From assembly GCA_038025085.1 (NCBI GenBank), contig CM076143.1, positions 10,377,001 to 10,441,000 of the forward strand: a stretch of 64,000 nt of DNA. Reading direction: 5' to 3'. Positions 13,321 to 26,142 of the stretch are shown here, piece after piece. Below the pieces are notes generated by a model. The model was not told the DNA's origin. It saw only the letters and a program-made list of their open reading frames with translations, and did no database searches. The position numbers were made by a program, and so were the translations under genes. Within the stretch, counting starts at the first letter, position 1, and each line of letters begins with the position of its first letter. This stretch comes from Tetragonia tetragonoides (taxonomy: Eukaryota; Streptophyta; Magnoliopsida; Caryophyllales; Aizoaceae).

Positions 13321-14493
13321 TATGTAATCATCCTATATGTTTGAGAACCCGTTTTCCATCATCCTATATGTAATTTATATTCTTTCTTTCAAATAGAAAG
13401 TTTACTTTTTGTCTACTAATTGTGATAACATTCAAAACTTAGGATCTCGTATAGTTTAACTATCAATATGCAGGTAGTCATATTTTGTACGGTAGTATTC
13501 TTATGCATTTTGTTTCCTTGTGGAGGGGACTACAAAGAAAATAAGGTAGTCATGACCGAAAAAATGTTTTAGTTCCATTTATACCACACATCAATAATCT
13601 TTCCAAATATTATAATTTTTACTCTTAAATCACCTACAAAGCATTAGCAAATTATAAAGAATTACCACTCTTATGCGTAGAATATTGGAGTTGATTTGGA
13701 ATCTGAGTGAATCTTGGATCAAGTGGAAAACTAACTAAAAATGCTAGTAATAAATTGCCAACCACTGCGTCTAAGGAAGAGAGCACAAAACTCAAATGAT
13801 TGGAGGAAAGAGTATAAATTCGTAAAAGCCTTGATTGAGATAAAGGAGCATAGAGCCAACTACACCAATATTGAACTAATCAAACAACATGTAATGAGCA
13901 AATGCTACATAGTACAATACATTATTTTAAGGGAAAATGAAAATACTAATAAACTCGTGCCCAATACAATGCAAAGGAAAAACGCTTTGTTGAATCATCA
14001 GTTGTACTTCACATCTATAATCAAACAGCTTGATTTATTTAATTGGTTGGAGTATAGTAATCGCTGTTGTAGTTCCGTCGTAGTAGTGTTGGTGGCCAGT
14101 TCCTCTTGATGAGCAGAGAGAAATGGAGATAGAGGAAGGATGCCAGAACAATTTGCTAGAGAGACATTTGCCTTTCCTAATCCCTTGCTTGTTGAATGGT
14201 TTTTTGGATGAATTCCTTGTTGAAGAGTTACGATAATGAACTCATTTAAAAAGTACCTTGAATTTGTACAGTTTTTTTTTTTTTTTTTTTTTTTTTTGTC
14301 TACCTTGGATATTCAATGCTATTGATACTGAATTTAATTTTGTTCTCAAAGTAACAACTGAGTATATTCTTCATCTTATTGTGCTCTCCAGATTATTATT
14401 ATTATTTTTTTTATAATTCTTTATCTAATTATTTAAGATCACATTTATAACTATTTAATACCACCTTGTTGAGAACTCAATTATACATATATA

Positions 14494-14820
14494 CTAGATT
14501 TTGTACCCGTGTGATGCACGGGTTCTTGTTCATCATCATCTGTTATTAGAATTAATATAATAAATTTTTTTTAATCACATCAATATATAAAGTTGAATAA
14601 TAGAAGTAGCACAGAATAATAATAATCTTTTTCACACATTTAACAAAGAAATTATATTTTTAGTGAATAAATAATATACCTTTTTTAGGACAATAAATAT
14701 GATACTTATATATTACCTTTTTTTAGGATAATAATAAAAGTATTTTTAATTTCTTTTTAATCACCCATGCATTTATGACTATTTATTATTTATTCAATGT
14801 CACCTTGGTGAGAACTCTAT
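14494..14820 (-). mobile_element. Helitron-like non-autonomous element (copy 2)
   Basis: The minus strand ends with hairpin CCCGTGCATCACACGGG (14506-14522) and CTAG (14494-14497), followed by T, the AT target expected for Helitrons. The body matches copy 1. A third partial tail of the same family (CACCTTGTTGAGAACTC) lies directly upstream at about 14461-14480, so copies are stacked. No Rep/helicase coding is present. Confidence 0.55.
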
Positions 14821-14992
14821 TGATATATTAGATTAGATTTGATCCTATTAATGTTTCTTACTTGTTATGAATTACTCCTACTAAACCTCATTTCTCAATT
14901 TGTAGCAAAAATAAACTAGTACATACAGTATATTTCTAGAACATTCAACCAGGAAAGCCAACCAGGTGTTTTAGGTTTCAATAAATAAATAG

Positions 14993-15192
14993 GGTTTTTT
15001 TTGGGTTCACGACTAAGGGTATCCACCGTCGACCACAGTGACTATTTTCCCGCGCTAACTTGTAGGTACCTCAAAGGGTGGGACAACTTGCCAAGGATTT
15101 TAAAGTTGCTCCATGTCCAAGGCGAAATTCGAATCCTCAACCTTGGTTAAGAATTGATGAGTCCCTACCACTCAACCACACCTCCTTGATTA
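14993..15192 (-). mobile_element. tRNA-derived SINE
   Basis: On the minus strand the 5' end carries TGGTTGAGTGGTAGGGACT, matching an RNA polymerase III A box, and further in GAGGATTCGAATTTC, matching a B box. The 3' end is a run of A (plus-strand T, about 14995-15002). Direct repeats AATAAATAAATAG flank it at 14980-14992 and 15193-15205. About 200 bp in total. The tRNA-like part is a SINE head, not a functional tRNA gene. Confidence 0.75.
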
Positions 15193-15205
15193 AATAAATA
15201 AATAG

Positions 15206-17690
15206 TGTGGGCCTCGAAATCCAATATAAATCCAAATCCCGTTGTCTGAAAAATATTGGGTTAAACCCGATTTGGATCCGAAAATATAAATATATATGAT
15301 TGCATGAATAGAAAGAAAAACTGCCCTAAAATTGGTATCTAATAGATGTATTGGCTTTTTGTGGCATTTTCCATGCTCCTTACTTTTGAAATTTGGCAAA
15401 CTTGACACCGAGCAAATAATTTTTTTTTGGGTGTACCAAATAATTTTTTGAATAATGGATTTGAGCCCTCTTCTTTACTACCCTCTCCGTTTCCTCTTTA
15501 CGTTGGTAGTTTGACTTGGAACGGAGTTTAAGATAAGAAAACTTTGATTGAAAAATGACTCAAACATCCTTGCTTTAGTATGAGAGAGAATATGGTGGTC
15601 CCTTGTGGTCCACTAAGTATGAGAGAGAATATACTGATCCCTTAAGTGAGTATATAAGTAATCTCATTACTTTTTTCTTACTTAAAACGGAAGTACCAAC
15701 GTAAAAGAGAACAGACTAAAATGAAAACTACCAATATAAAAAGGGGACGAAGAAAATATCTATTATTATTCTTTTCGATTACAAACTTGTTGCATGTGTA
15801 TATGTTGACAAGCACTAGTTAAAAACCTAAAGAGTCTACAAGTAGACGTTTATTTTGGGAAGCACAACACTTTTCTAATATCATTATACTTCGCTCTTAG
15901 TTGGAGCGAAAAACTTATTTATATTACGTTCTCTGTCTCATTATATAAGTCGTTTTAGAGGATTAGATTTTTTTCCATAATATAAGTCACTAGTTTTAAA
16001 ACGCGTGCAATGCACGGATTCATTGTTAATACACTCGTACATGATATTTAATACATTAAATACTTTATACTATTATTTCATTAGCTTATATAATTTTGTT
16101 TTAAGAAAAAAAGAGTATAATTCAACACTTCCAAATTAATATATAGAGTAATAAAGTAACTTTTATTATTACATATACCAAAGTTGAATCCTTTATTTGT
16201 AAAAGTATAGAGTGATATTTATATGTATAAAAATTAATATATAAACATGAAAAAAGAAATACGTCTAATGGAACGTAGAGGGCTACTGGATGAGGCAAAT
16301 GTGAATGAAGAATATCAATTTTATATGGAGTAGGTTCTCATGCATACTCATATTAGGACTCCAAGTGTTTATAGACCTTTAGAGTTAAAATTTCTCGCTA
16401 TATGAGTATAATTTATTTTTTTTCTCACCGTCTAAATTGTTTTGTTGTTAATGCACATACAAAACATAAGTGGGGGGAAGACCGACCGGAAGTGGTGAAA
16501 TTCTTTATTTTTTTATTTTCAAAATCTCACACACTTTGAGTTTAAATAACTCTCTAATTGTTAAAAGTACTATCAAATACCATAAGAAGTACTAATCAAC
16601 GTAGGCACGTACTTTACATTTTTTTGTTGAGTACTATGCTTTTGGAAAATACTTCCTTATCGAACACTTTTATCATTGCTTACTTCCCCTTCAATTATAA
16701 GGTTATATTTCCATCAAAAACATTTTTTGCCCTGCATATTAAAAAATTGTTCATCCATAAAGTTGAACGTTATTACATTCCAACACTTTAGTGGTCCCAA
16801 AATCTGCAAAAGTATGTAGTCAAATTAATCAATATACACTTAAAAAAAAAGCTACTATTTTTTCAAGGTAAATAAACTTATCGAACCTTTTTACCATTCC
16901 GTAACTCCCCTTCAACTATATGGTTATATTTCTTCCAAATATATAATTGAAATTCAACAATCTTTTAAGTATAAAAATACTATAAAAACTAAAAACTTAC
17001 TTTAAAATTCATGAGCAATCTTGAATACATTCTCAATACCTGCAAGTATATATAATGAAGTCGTATTGATAAGAGTTACATACATAAACATAAAAAACTA
17101 TATAAACTAATAAGACATTCGAGTAGAGATAAAAAAAAAATAAAAAATAACAACCAGTGACAAAAAAAAAGTAACGTGAAGGGGGAGGGGAAGGTGCATA
17201 TCAATTATCATTATGGTTGGAAAGATATGTAGGATAGTTATAGATTGAAGAGTCTTCTATTAGAACCACAATTTTGCTACATTTGATAACTACACTTTCT
17301 TTTTCTTAACTCATAGTCTTTCTTTTAAAGCTTTTTCTTAAGTCCTAGTCTCCTAAGGACTACAAATACAATGCTTTTTGTTGAGTACTTTTTAGTGGGG
17401 GAACATCCGTTTTTTTTTGTTTTTTTTTTTTTTTTTTTGCAAAGAAAGAGAAATGTTAATTGGGTGACTGACTTTATCTTTGCAAGTATTGAAGCTTGAT
17501 CAAAATTCATCAAACTAATGATGCGGAGTACTGGTTATTGGCTAACCTCTTTGATTTTTTTTTTTCATATTACTAAAAATCACAAAACAAAATTGTTATA
17601 AGTGATTATATTTACATATATGACCTTATCACATTCTTTTTAGGTATCCTACTTTTATTATTATCTTCTGTTAATAATTTATCATTTTTA
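15206..17690. other. AT-rich non-coding stretch with a third Helitron-like end
   Basis: No gene seen. At 15990-16016 the minus strand shows a hairpin CGTGCATTGCACG followed by CTAG (15990-15993), another Helitron-like 3' terminus. Poly-T and poly-A runs at about 17400-17440 give spurious short frames. Confidence 0.45.
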
Positions 17691-18370
17691 CTACGCTTAG
17701 GTAACGCTTTCTATGCTCTTTTTCAAGTTGGCGTGCCTCATTGCTCCCGAAAAATGTCTCCTAAAAGATGACTAAATATATTATATATGCATATCATTTT
17801 AAAGTACTTTTCGGGCCAAACATTATGGTATAAAATTTAAGATTTTTTAATTTGTATAAGCAAAGTTATATTTGATCATTTAAAATTTAATAATTTTAGT
17901 CCTAATATACCATTCCAAATCAAACTCTATTTTTTGTCATTATTCTCACTTAGGTGACGCGCTCTTTTATTTGATTTAAATTTTATTTTATTCCTAAGAT
18001 TTATAGAAAGTGTTTTTTTTTACTTAGTTGGCACGCCTCATTGCTCCGAAAAATGCTTACTTATGTTCTAAACATATTGTAAATGCATCTTGTTCTGAAG
18101 TATTTTTTGATCCGAATCTGATGGAGTAACTTTTGTTATTTTTTGAGATGTATAGAAAACGTTATATGTGATTTTGAATATTTGTCGAAAATCTGTTATA
18201 ACCCTTTTAAAATTCTAATAGTTTATCAATATCTAATTCTACACCAATAAAGATGCTAAAACTACTAAACGCTTTATGCCAATTATTTTTTGTCTTTATC
18301 TTCGCTTAGGTGGCACACTCTTAAATTTTTTGCCTATGTGGCACGCCTCATTGCTCCCCGAAAATGCATC
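17690..18370. repeat. Three-copy tandem repeat
   Basis: The phrase GGCACGCCTCATTGCTCC and its upstream CACTTAGGTGACGC partner occur three times (near 17700-17750, 17950-18050 and 18300-18355). Each is followed by a run like GAAAAATG...CATATTGTAAATGCAT. Spacing is about 250-350 bp. The origin is unknown. It may be a satellite-like expansion or part of a larger transposon. Confidence 0.6.
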
Positions 18371-18977
18371 CTTTATATATATAATAATAATATATATTGA
18401 TTGATTGATTGATTTTAGAGTTCCAATAAATCATTTATTATTTTTTACCCGTTTACCATTCTTTCACATTATTTCATTAATTGTTCACCTACTTTATCAA
18501 ATCTAAAGTCAAAGGGTAATCTAGTAAAATAAAACTATTTTTTGTTAAAATTGAGACTATTTAATGACTTTTTTAATTTTAATGCAAAAATCCTAAATGA
18601 CCTATATTATGAGACGGAGGAAATATAGTCTAAGCATATCATAACTTAGTTTCCAGCGTTAGCTTCCTAGAAGTTGAGAGAAGTAACTACTTTAATGCTA
18701 TTTAGTAGACTTTTAGAGTATATGATGGTATAGTACACTGCACAAAATTTCCTAAGAAGTAAAGTTGACTATTGAGGTGCAAAAATCATATGCCTTATTT
18801 ACAAATCAAATTGGTACTTGTTTTTTTTTTGACGGGCAAATTGGTACTCTACAAGACTACAACTACTCAAAAAACAATAAAATTGGTACTGTAACACCAA
18901 CGCTCACTTTACTACTCTCGCTCAACCCACAATTCGCCACTCACTCTCTCTCTCTAGCAGTAGCTGCTCCAACATCG

Positions 18978-19638
18978 GTTCCAAACCCAGTAAATATCCA
19001 TGTCGAAGCTCATACAATCTCACCCCGTTTCATCTATAATGGAAAATCCCATCAAGTTTCTTGCTTTGTGTAATTTCTTGGGGTATTTATATTTTCATGC
19101 ACACCAACTGTTCGACGAAATGCCCCATCCACTTGATGTACTCTGTTTTGCCCAATTAACACTTTCACCTTCTTTTCTTTACTTTGCGAAGTTCAACCCA
19201 TCCAAGAAAAAGAAAGAAAGAAAAGAAATAAGCTTTAGCTAACTGCTTCCAACAGAAATAACGACCCACTTCAAAAAGCTGTTATTTCCCTCATTCCCTC
19301 CCTTTTCTTTCCCTTAAAAGTAAACCAAGTTACCAAGCCTTTCTCTTTCTTCACTCACTCACTCACTCTCTTTATTCTCCTCTAAATTTCTCTCTCTCAC
19401 TGAAACTTAAAACATCCATGGCAGAACCTTCAAACAAAAACCAAGAAACTACAAAAGAACACCCAGAAACTCCAGAAATTCGGCAAACTTGCGAGCTATG
19501 CAGCATAACGGCGACTCATTACATTCCCTCAGATGAAGTTTTTCTTTGCCCAGAATGCTTTGCTGTATCCATGTTAACGAATTCGCTTGTTCATGGAGAG
19601 ATTAATCCTTCAACGGAGAACTCAGGAATTCTGTACAA
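18978..19638 (+). repeat. Recent segmental duplication, copy 1 (partner 38631-39291)
   Basis: This 661-bp stretch matches 38631-39291 in the same orientation with a constant offset of 19,653 bases. I saw one mismatch (TTTATTCTCC here, TTTCTTCTCC there). It covers the leader and the first 220 bases of the B-box gene coding sequence. Homology stops abruptly at TGTACAA, inside the codons that lead into the second B-box. Confidence 0.9.
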
Positions 19639-19642
19639 CTAG
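19418..19642 (+). pseudogene. Truncated B-box gene (first B-box only)
   Basis: A 74-codon frame, MAEPSNKNQETTKEHPET and onward, carries the first B-box (C-x2-C ... C-x2-C) of the gene at 39071. The duplication ends at GILYN, just before the second B-box, and a stop (TAG) follows at once. Everything downstream (second B-box, clamp domains, linker, LSm part) is missing. The sequence is otherwise the same as the intact copy, so the truncation is recent. It may be transcribed, since it keeps the same 661-bp leader, but a useful product is unlikely. Confidence 0.85.
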
Positions 19643-19958
19643 ACAAGGAAAAAAGAAAGAAAAGTAGCATATGAACTAACTGCTTCCAACAGAAATGACG
19701 ACCCACTTTAAAAAGCCGTAGTTTCCCTTTTCTCTCTTAAAACCCCAAGATGTTCCCTTTCTTCGTTAACCATTTTAAATCACAAAAAACATTTCTCTCA
19801 CTAAAACAGCTAATCTCTCTGTTAATTCTATCCTGACTCACAATCTCTCTCTTCTCTCTCTCCCTCTCTCTCTCACTCTCTCTCTAAGCCTTTCATCCAT
19901 GGAAGAAAACCAAGAACCTTCTGTAATAACGGGATCTACGAGCCAAGGATGCTCCTAA
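19640..19958 (+). pseudogene. Leader and 19-codon start of another clamp-like gene
   Basis: After the duplication break a second family leader begins: the block ACTGCTTCCAACAGAAATGA / CCCACTTTAAAAAGCCG (about 19680-19725), a CT-rich tract (19845-19885), and ATG at 19899. The frame reads MEENQEPSVITGSTSQGCS, then stops at 19956-19958. MEENQEP is also the start of the intact gene at 60216. The rest is replaced by a minisatellite and a CACTA element, so this is a beheaded copy. Confidence 0.7.
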
Positions 19959-20105
19959 GTCTAAGAGCCAGAATTACTTGTAAGTCTACGAGCCCAAATT
20001 GCTTCTCCTAAGTCTAGGAGCCCCAGCTTGCTCAGAAATTTAGGAGCCCAGATTTGTTCCTAAGTCTAGGAGACCCAAATCTGCTCCTACGTCTAGGTGC
20101 CTCCA
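19945..20105. repeat. Minisatellite of about 25-bp units
   Basis: Six or so diverged copies of a unit like GCTCCTAAGTCTAGGAGCCC are separated by AAATTTG-type spacers. Each unit is itself partly palindromic (CTCCTAAG...CTAGGAG). It sits between a truncated clamp-like gene start and the end of a CACTA transposon. Confidence 0.75.
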
Positions 20106-20694
20106 CCTTATCACCTACTGCAACAACAATAGTAGAACCTTGTACACTACTACAAAAGAGAGATACCACGTCGCCCATACCACGTCGGTTTGGAAAAAAC
20201 CGACGTGATATACTAGGCGGTGGTAAAATTGTGAATACTATGAAAGAAATTTTCGTGGGTTTTCTCAAAAAGCCGACATTATAGAGCCAAATTTGAGAAC
20301 CGCATGTTAACGCCGGTTTTCCTACCAAAAACCGGCGTGGTAGCTCACCATGTAATGTCGGTTTTCCTACAAAAAACCGGCGTGGTATTGGTGTATGTGA
20401 AATTAGTCGTATGAGGTCGGTTCAACTTGAAAACCGACGTTATATACTTAAACGAAAACCAAAAAGTAACCCTGTGTTCTATCCTCCCTTATTCTCACTT
20501 TCATTATTTTCGATCTTCACCTCACCTTAGCTCTCCCCCCTCCCCACCCTCTATCTCTCACCAACTTACCACCATCATCAAGGTCTCCAAGCAAGAACAC
20601 CGCCATCGTCACCTCCAATCAAGATCACCACCACCACTGTCGGCGTCACTCCTCCGCATCTCAAGCGCGGTCGCATCTCCAGATCTATAATCTT

Positions 20695-22454
20695 CACTAG
20701 TACAAAAGGTGTCATAGGAGTCGATCAAAACACCTAATAGGCGGTTTCAACCGACATTTCTAGAGTTGACGCCAATGCTGAGGACTATAGGCGTCGGTTA
20801 TTAAGCCGACGCCAAAGAGTTATAGGCGTTGGTTGTTTAGTTCAACCGACGCCAGTTCGAAGCCATAGGCGTCAGTGCTTTAATATAACGACGCATGTTC
20901 AAAGCTATAGGCGTCAGTGCTTTAATATAACCGACGCCAATTTTATGAGATAAGCATCAGTTCAATAGGAGAACCGACGCCAGATATGATTTATAAAATA
21001 AAAAAAAAAGACAGTGAATTACTTCGAAGGAAAAATTATTTAAAATGAGGAGTATATTAGTACTGTACTCTCAAATCACCAAAAACAGATTGGTATGAAA
21101 CATACAAAGCATTAAATTAAAAATCAAAGACAAGTACAACAATTGTAGATGGCGTCAATTTACTAGTTACAATCTATCCCATATTCTCATTCATCTCTAT
21201 TTTCCCAAAAAAAAAATAAAAATTAGATGGTGTCTCCCTCAATCTGGTTCCTCCTTCAATTCGGTGTTCTTTGGATCTCTATTTTTTTGTTCAGTTCTTA
21301 GTCTTTTTGCTTTGAGTCCAGATCTGCAAAAAGAGAAACCAATATCTAGGGAACAATGAATATAATAATTCAACCATTCAACATATCTAGGGAAGAACAT
21401 AATACCTTCATAGAGAGTGAAGAGCGGATTTGTAGCCACAAGTTAGGCCCAATTGTCTGAAGTTTAGTCAAGATGAAAAAATCATCAAAGTTTGAACCAT
21501 CAGAATATTGAACAAAACAGAAGGATGAAGAACAAACCAAACTAAGTAGTAGCAAATCCTTCTTTAGTGGTGTTCTCCAGAACATTGAGTTAATTTTCTC
21601 CACACTAGAAAAATAATATATAAAAACCACCAAAAAGAAGCCTAGATCTAGAAATTTAAATTTAATCAAAGCCCCAAATTTACAAAGCAAAATTAACGAG
21701 CACCTTGTTAGTCATCTTCTTCAAACGCCGCCGTTCAATCGCGGGAGAAACCAGAGCCATTCACCTAAATTGGCTGTCAAGTTGACAACCCAATCGATTT
21801 CCATGAACAATAATCGATTTCCATGTCAAGACTATGCCATTTAAATTACCCAGAAAACAAAAACTCTAACAACAAGCTTGAAGTACCCATGGACAAAGAT
21901 AACCTGAATTGGTAGAAGGTTCCAGATGAGAGACATGAAAAATCAGAAAGGGGCCTAGTTAGTGGAGAGAGAGAAAGCAAGAAAGAGAGTATACAGGCTC
22001 ATTGGCAGAGTCAGAAATCGATTCAAGTGGGTTCACTCTCTTGGAACTTATAAGTCAATTTTTAAATATTACACCAAAAAATTGATTTTTATAAAGGATT
22101 TTTGTTAAAAAAAAAATAAAATCCAAGAGGGTTCAACTGAATACTAAACCTATTAAATAGGTCCGTCACTGTACAGACTAGAGGCGGACGAAATGAAATG
22201 AAGTTTAGGGTTGCTTTTTGCACCGAGATTTTTTTAATTATATTTTCATTAATTAGGTGTGCGTCGGTTCAGTACTTCGAGGAGATGCCAATTTCCAGAA
22301 GCGAGTGTTTTTTTTTTCATTTTTTTGTTTTAGGCATCTGTTAAGCAATTCAACCGACGCCTAATCGTCACAATTTAATTACCAGATTGCCACCGTGTGC
22401 GTATATGCGTCGGTTGACCAATAACCGACGCCTATGACTTCTTTTGTACTAGTG
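20695..22454. mobile_element. Nested CACTA-type element (1.76 kb)
   Basis: Ends CACTAGTACAAAAGGTGTCA (20695) and the matching complement (ending 22454) are flanked by CTT on both sides (20692-20694 and 22455-22457). Subterminal copies of GGCGTCGGTT / AACCGACGCC occur in both ends. No transposase is evident. It inserted into the larger CACTA element and is therefore younger. Confidence 0.88.
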
Positions 22455-22773
22455 CTTGCAAAGGATTCACACTTACATTCAAATCAAACTCGCAACAAAA
22501 GGCATCACAAGCATCTCCAATATTCGCCGATTTAAATTTCAGGTACTTTCCACAAATTTTTCCTAATTTCTTCAATTAGATTTAGGGTTTCAGATTCACT
22601 TTTTTTCTTCATGCGGCCGCTTTCAATTAGGTTAGGGTTTGACTGAATTCCTCTTCAATTATTAAGTTACAGTGTTTTTCGAATTAAATTAAAGTGTTGC
22701 TGGGCTAATTGGGTGGAGAAAGTGAAGCAAGGTTTGTGATTGTTCAACCTATGGAATTTGAAGCACTTATAGT

Positions 22774-22960
22774 CTATGTTACATGGTGTCTTCATTTCAC
22801 CTTGAGTACCCGTGTCGGACACTCGACACTCGGACATGGGTATGGACACTCGACATTTCATTTTCAGCCAAAAACATGCTAAAATTTCAAAATATTGCCG
22901 AGTCCGACACTTGGATACGTATCCATGTTGGACACGTCCAGCCGAGTCCATGTAACATAG
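22774..22960. mobile_element. Small hAT-type MITE (187 bp)
   Basis: Perfect 13-bp terminal inverted repeats CTATGTTACATGG are flanked by the 8-base duplication CTTATAGT (22766-22773 and 22961-22968). The inside is built from GTCGGACACTCGACAC-type repeats. It is non-coding. Confidence 0.82.
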
Positions 22961-22968
22961 CTTATAGT

Positions 22969-25900
22969 TGTACTGGGCTAGATTTTAACTATTCTACAAA
23001 TTTGGGGTTCATATGAGTTCACTAGGTAACCATTTTGCATTTCCAAAGTTTGACCCTCTTTTAATTCGAGTAAGCGCCTTTCATTTTTGGGTTTGTGATT
23101 TATTTGGGTCGTTTGCCAAGTACGGTTTATTTGGGTTTCTTTGTTGTTTGCAAATTTACAGTAGAAAGTGCTGGGTATTAATCTAATTTTTGAGTCTTAG
23201 TGAGTAAGAAAATTGTTGGATTCAAGTTTTGAGGTTGAGTACTGACTTAATTTCTAATGTTCCAATATCCAAAGAGATGGCAGACAAGGTGAATGGAGAG
23301 GAGTGTCAAGAGCATCAAAGGCATTTAGTTGTGATCAATAATTTAGTGAGGCTGGGTTAGTTTATGCGACTTCAGTGGGTGGAAAGTTTAATTGCATTCA
23401 GTATAGGTATTTTCCGTACTTTGATTTCATTAAGTTTGTATTTCAATTAATGTTCAAATTTGATGTAGTTCAGATCGTAGTTTGTGCATTGTCATGGTTT
23501 TTTTTTTGCGTTTTATACTTGAGCTACAATCTGGTGTTAGTATTTAAATGGCATAGTAACAATCTAAGTGAATGTTTAATTGGTATAAGCCAGACTTTGC
23601 AAGCTGTTTAAATGCTAAAACTCGCTAAATCAGAAGTTCTATCTACTGCTGCAATCTGTTTTTGTTGTTTATTACCTACTTGTTTCTCTATAATCTCAAC
23701 ATGTTCTTCAGTTATTACTTATTAGTCTCTACTGATCTTAAATAATGGGGAAATCAAGTTAGACAGATAAGCTCTCTCTCACTGTTTTTCAATTTTTCTC
23801 TCTCCTCCTTCTTTAATTCTGTCTGTCGGTGATGGTGTTCTGATGGCCAGAGACCCTACCAGTGGCCAGAATACAGCAACGGACTGGCTGGCGATGGCGA
23901 TAAAATCAATGGCTAGTCAGCGACGGTGCTAAATACCATTATATTAAGGTTAGATTGATTTCTTCTTTCTCTCTCTACTTCTAGGTTTTCTTTTTTTAAA
24001 TTATTGATTTTCTCATTCTTTAAGAACTTATAGGTCAATGTTGGGCATGAATTGAGGTTTGATCAATTTTGGTCTTTAACTTGTTGTTTTGTTTGTTGGA
24101 ATTATTAGATTCTGTAACGCCATTTGTGAACTATATTTATGACCAGTGAATTACATAGAGGACAAATGCTTGTTTTAGTGGAGTTGGTAATCTGAATTTG
24201 GTCTCCTTGTTGAATTGGCCTATTGACCTATTGTATCATCGCTGTACATATCAATTCACTTTCAGAATTGTTACTAGTAGTTTCTCTAATATTTTGTTAA
24301 TTATGCTCTGTTACCAAAAGTTTGATGTCAATTTGCCATGTCTAATTAAAAACTGAAAAAGGTGGAGTGTCTGGTGATGGAAGAACTTGGTACTAGTAAT
24401 TTTGTCAAGGTAGAGGGGAAGCATATGTTTGATAAACTACTCCTAGGAGTATAATAAGCATGGCCATTTATTAGCTAATGGAATAGTGCAAAGGTATGCT
24501 TTTTTGTATCATCAGGGTGAGAGGTTGGATGATAATGATGTTGTTTAGTGATCAAAACACTACGCCAGAATTTAGCTTTCACAGCACATTTTTCACAACT
24601 TGCGGCTTGAAACTGCAATGAAAGACCTTTTAGTAAAAAAAAAAAAGAGCGTAATTTTGTGATTGAGTTCTTCATTTCTTTTGTGATTTTGTGAGTGGTG
24701 TTATGAAAAATCATGGTTGAAGAAGCCAGTTGCGTATAGGGTCAAATGGGATGTGTTATTCCAGGCAACTAGTCCAGAGATTGTCTACTTGTTTGAGACG
24801 AGAGATGTTCTGATTTTAGGCTGTATACATTGATTAGACAGCAAACATAATCAGGTTACGTGCAATGTTGGTTGATGGTAGGTAATAGTCTACCTTATTT
24901 CACACTTTTAGATGTTGTACCATGTGCGATAGCACTTTGGTAAATCTTATTGACATTGGTTCATGTGAATGGCTCTGATGTACTTGGTACATCACGGTCA
25001 AGACCAAGTAGATAAATAGGCTGTTAGTTTAGTTATCACTTTGGTATATGGGTATGGTGTTTAGCACAAGGTTATTTCGCTCCCTAGACAGCCATGATTT
25101 AATGTGTTATGTCATTTTCCGTTGTCTTTAATTGGCTTTCATATCCGCGGCCACGACCCATAGATTTCTTTGCTCAAGCATTTTCTCTGTAAGGTGTATA
25201 TATAAAAGAGAAGTGCCGATTCACCCAAGTATAATACAGTTATAATGAATTTTCGATCTTCTTAAAGGGCAGCTAAATTCTCTTTCTTATTGTCAGTTAA
25301 GCATGATTTGAGGTTATGAGCAAACCTATATGTAACTAAAATTGTGTTTGTTTTCTAGAGCACCGAATGACTTCCATAGAAGCTAATTGAAGTCGTAAAA
25401 GATAAACAAGCTGACATTTTCCATTATGTTTCTCTACTCTGAGCCTCCCATTTTCCAAGTGCATGCATGTACTGCCACAATGCAACACAGTAAATCAGCA
25501 ACAACAGGTGAACAATTGCATACTGTCACAACCAGCCAGCAGGTCGTCGCTGCTGCTATCACAGTCAGCCAGCAGGTCGTTGCTGCTGCTGCTGTCACAT
25601 CCAGCCAGCAGGCCAACCATACCAATGCAACAGTTGCATCAGCTTAGGAGACTTGTCGAAGTTGCATATATGTTAGTTGTTACGGTGTATCTATAATTAC
25701 ATAGATATCTGCTTGAAAAAAAAAAATTACATAGATACCATTTTTTTTCCAACTTGGCGTATGTACAAGTACAAGGAACAATGTCAAGTTTGTTGGTGAT
25801 TTGTAATTAATAAAATGAGGATGTTTGTAGAGGGGTGCACACTTGTATATTTAATATATATTGTTTTTTGAAAAATTTCTTAACCTACAACATCGGTTTT

Positions 25901-26134
25901 TTCAGAATAACCGATGTAGTAGTTGCACCTTTCACGCCAGTTTTTTAGAAAAACTGATGTTGTTGGTGAACCTTTCACATCGGTTTTTTAAGAGAACCGA
26001 CGTTAAAGTGTGACCTACAACATCGGTTTTCTCACAAAACTCACGTGAAAGGTTCACCTACAACATTGCTTTTTTCGAAAAAACCGACGCTGTATCATGG
26101 CTTTCCGAGTCGGTTGAAAAACTGACGTTGTACC
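22969..26134. other. Interior of the CACTA element, no recognised gene
   Basis: This mostly AT-rich sequence has no frame I can assign. A 34-35 bp tandem repeat (three units of CAGCCAGCAGGTCGTTGCTG) lies at 25532-25614 and gives a short Gln/Ala/Val-rich frame of doubtful meaning. The subterminal ACATCGGTTTTTT repeats of the CACTA right end occupy about 25885-26125. Confidence 0.5.
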
Positions 26135-26142
26135 CCTACCCC

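Noticed and set aside
13741..14109. 122-codon frame
   Set aside because: Lies between Helitron-like repeats, has no recognisable motif and an unconvincing composition. Chance opening in repeat DNA.
15120..15190. Possible tRNA gene on the minus strand (A and B box)
   Set aside because: No cloverleaf or acceptor stem. The A-rich tail and flanking duplications show a SINE.
20427..20690. Frame beginning MKTDVIYLNENQ inside the CACTA end
   Set aside because: Starts in the CACTA subterminal repeat and becomes Ser/Pro/His low complexity. No domain seen.
25426..25696. Gln/Ala/Val-rich frames on both strands
   Set aside because: Both come from a 34-35 bp tandem repeat within a CACTA element, without start context or homology.
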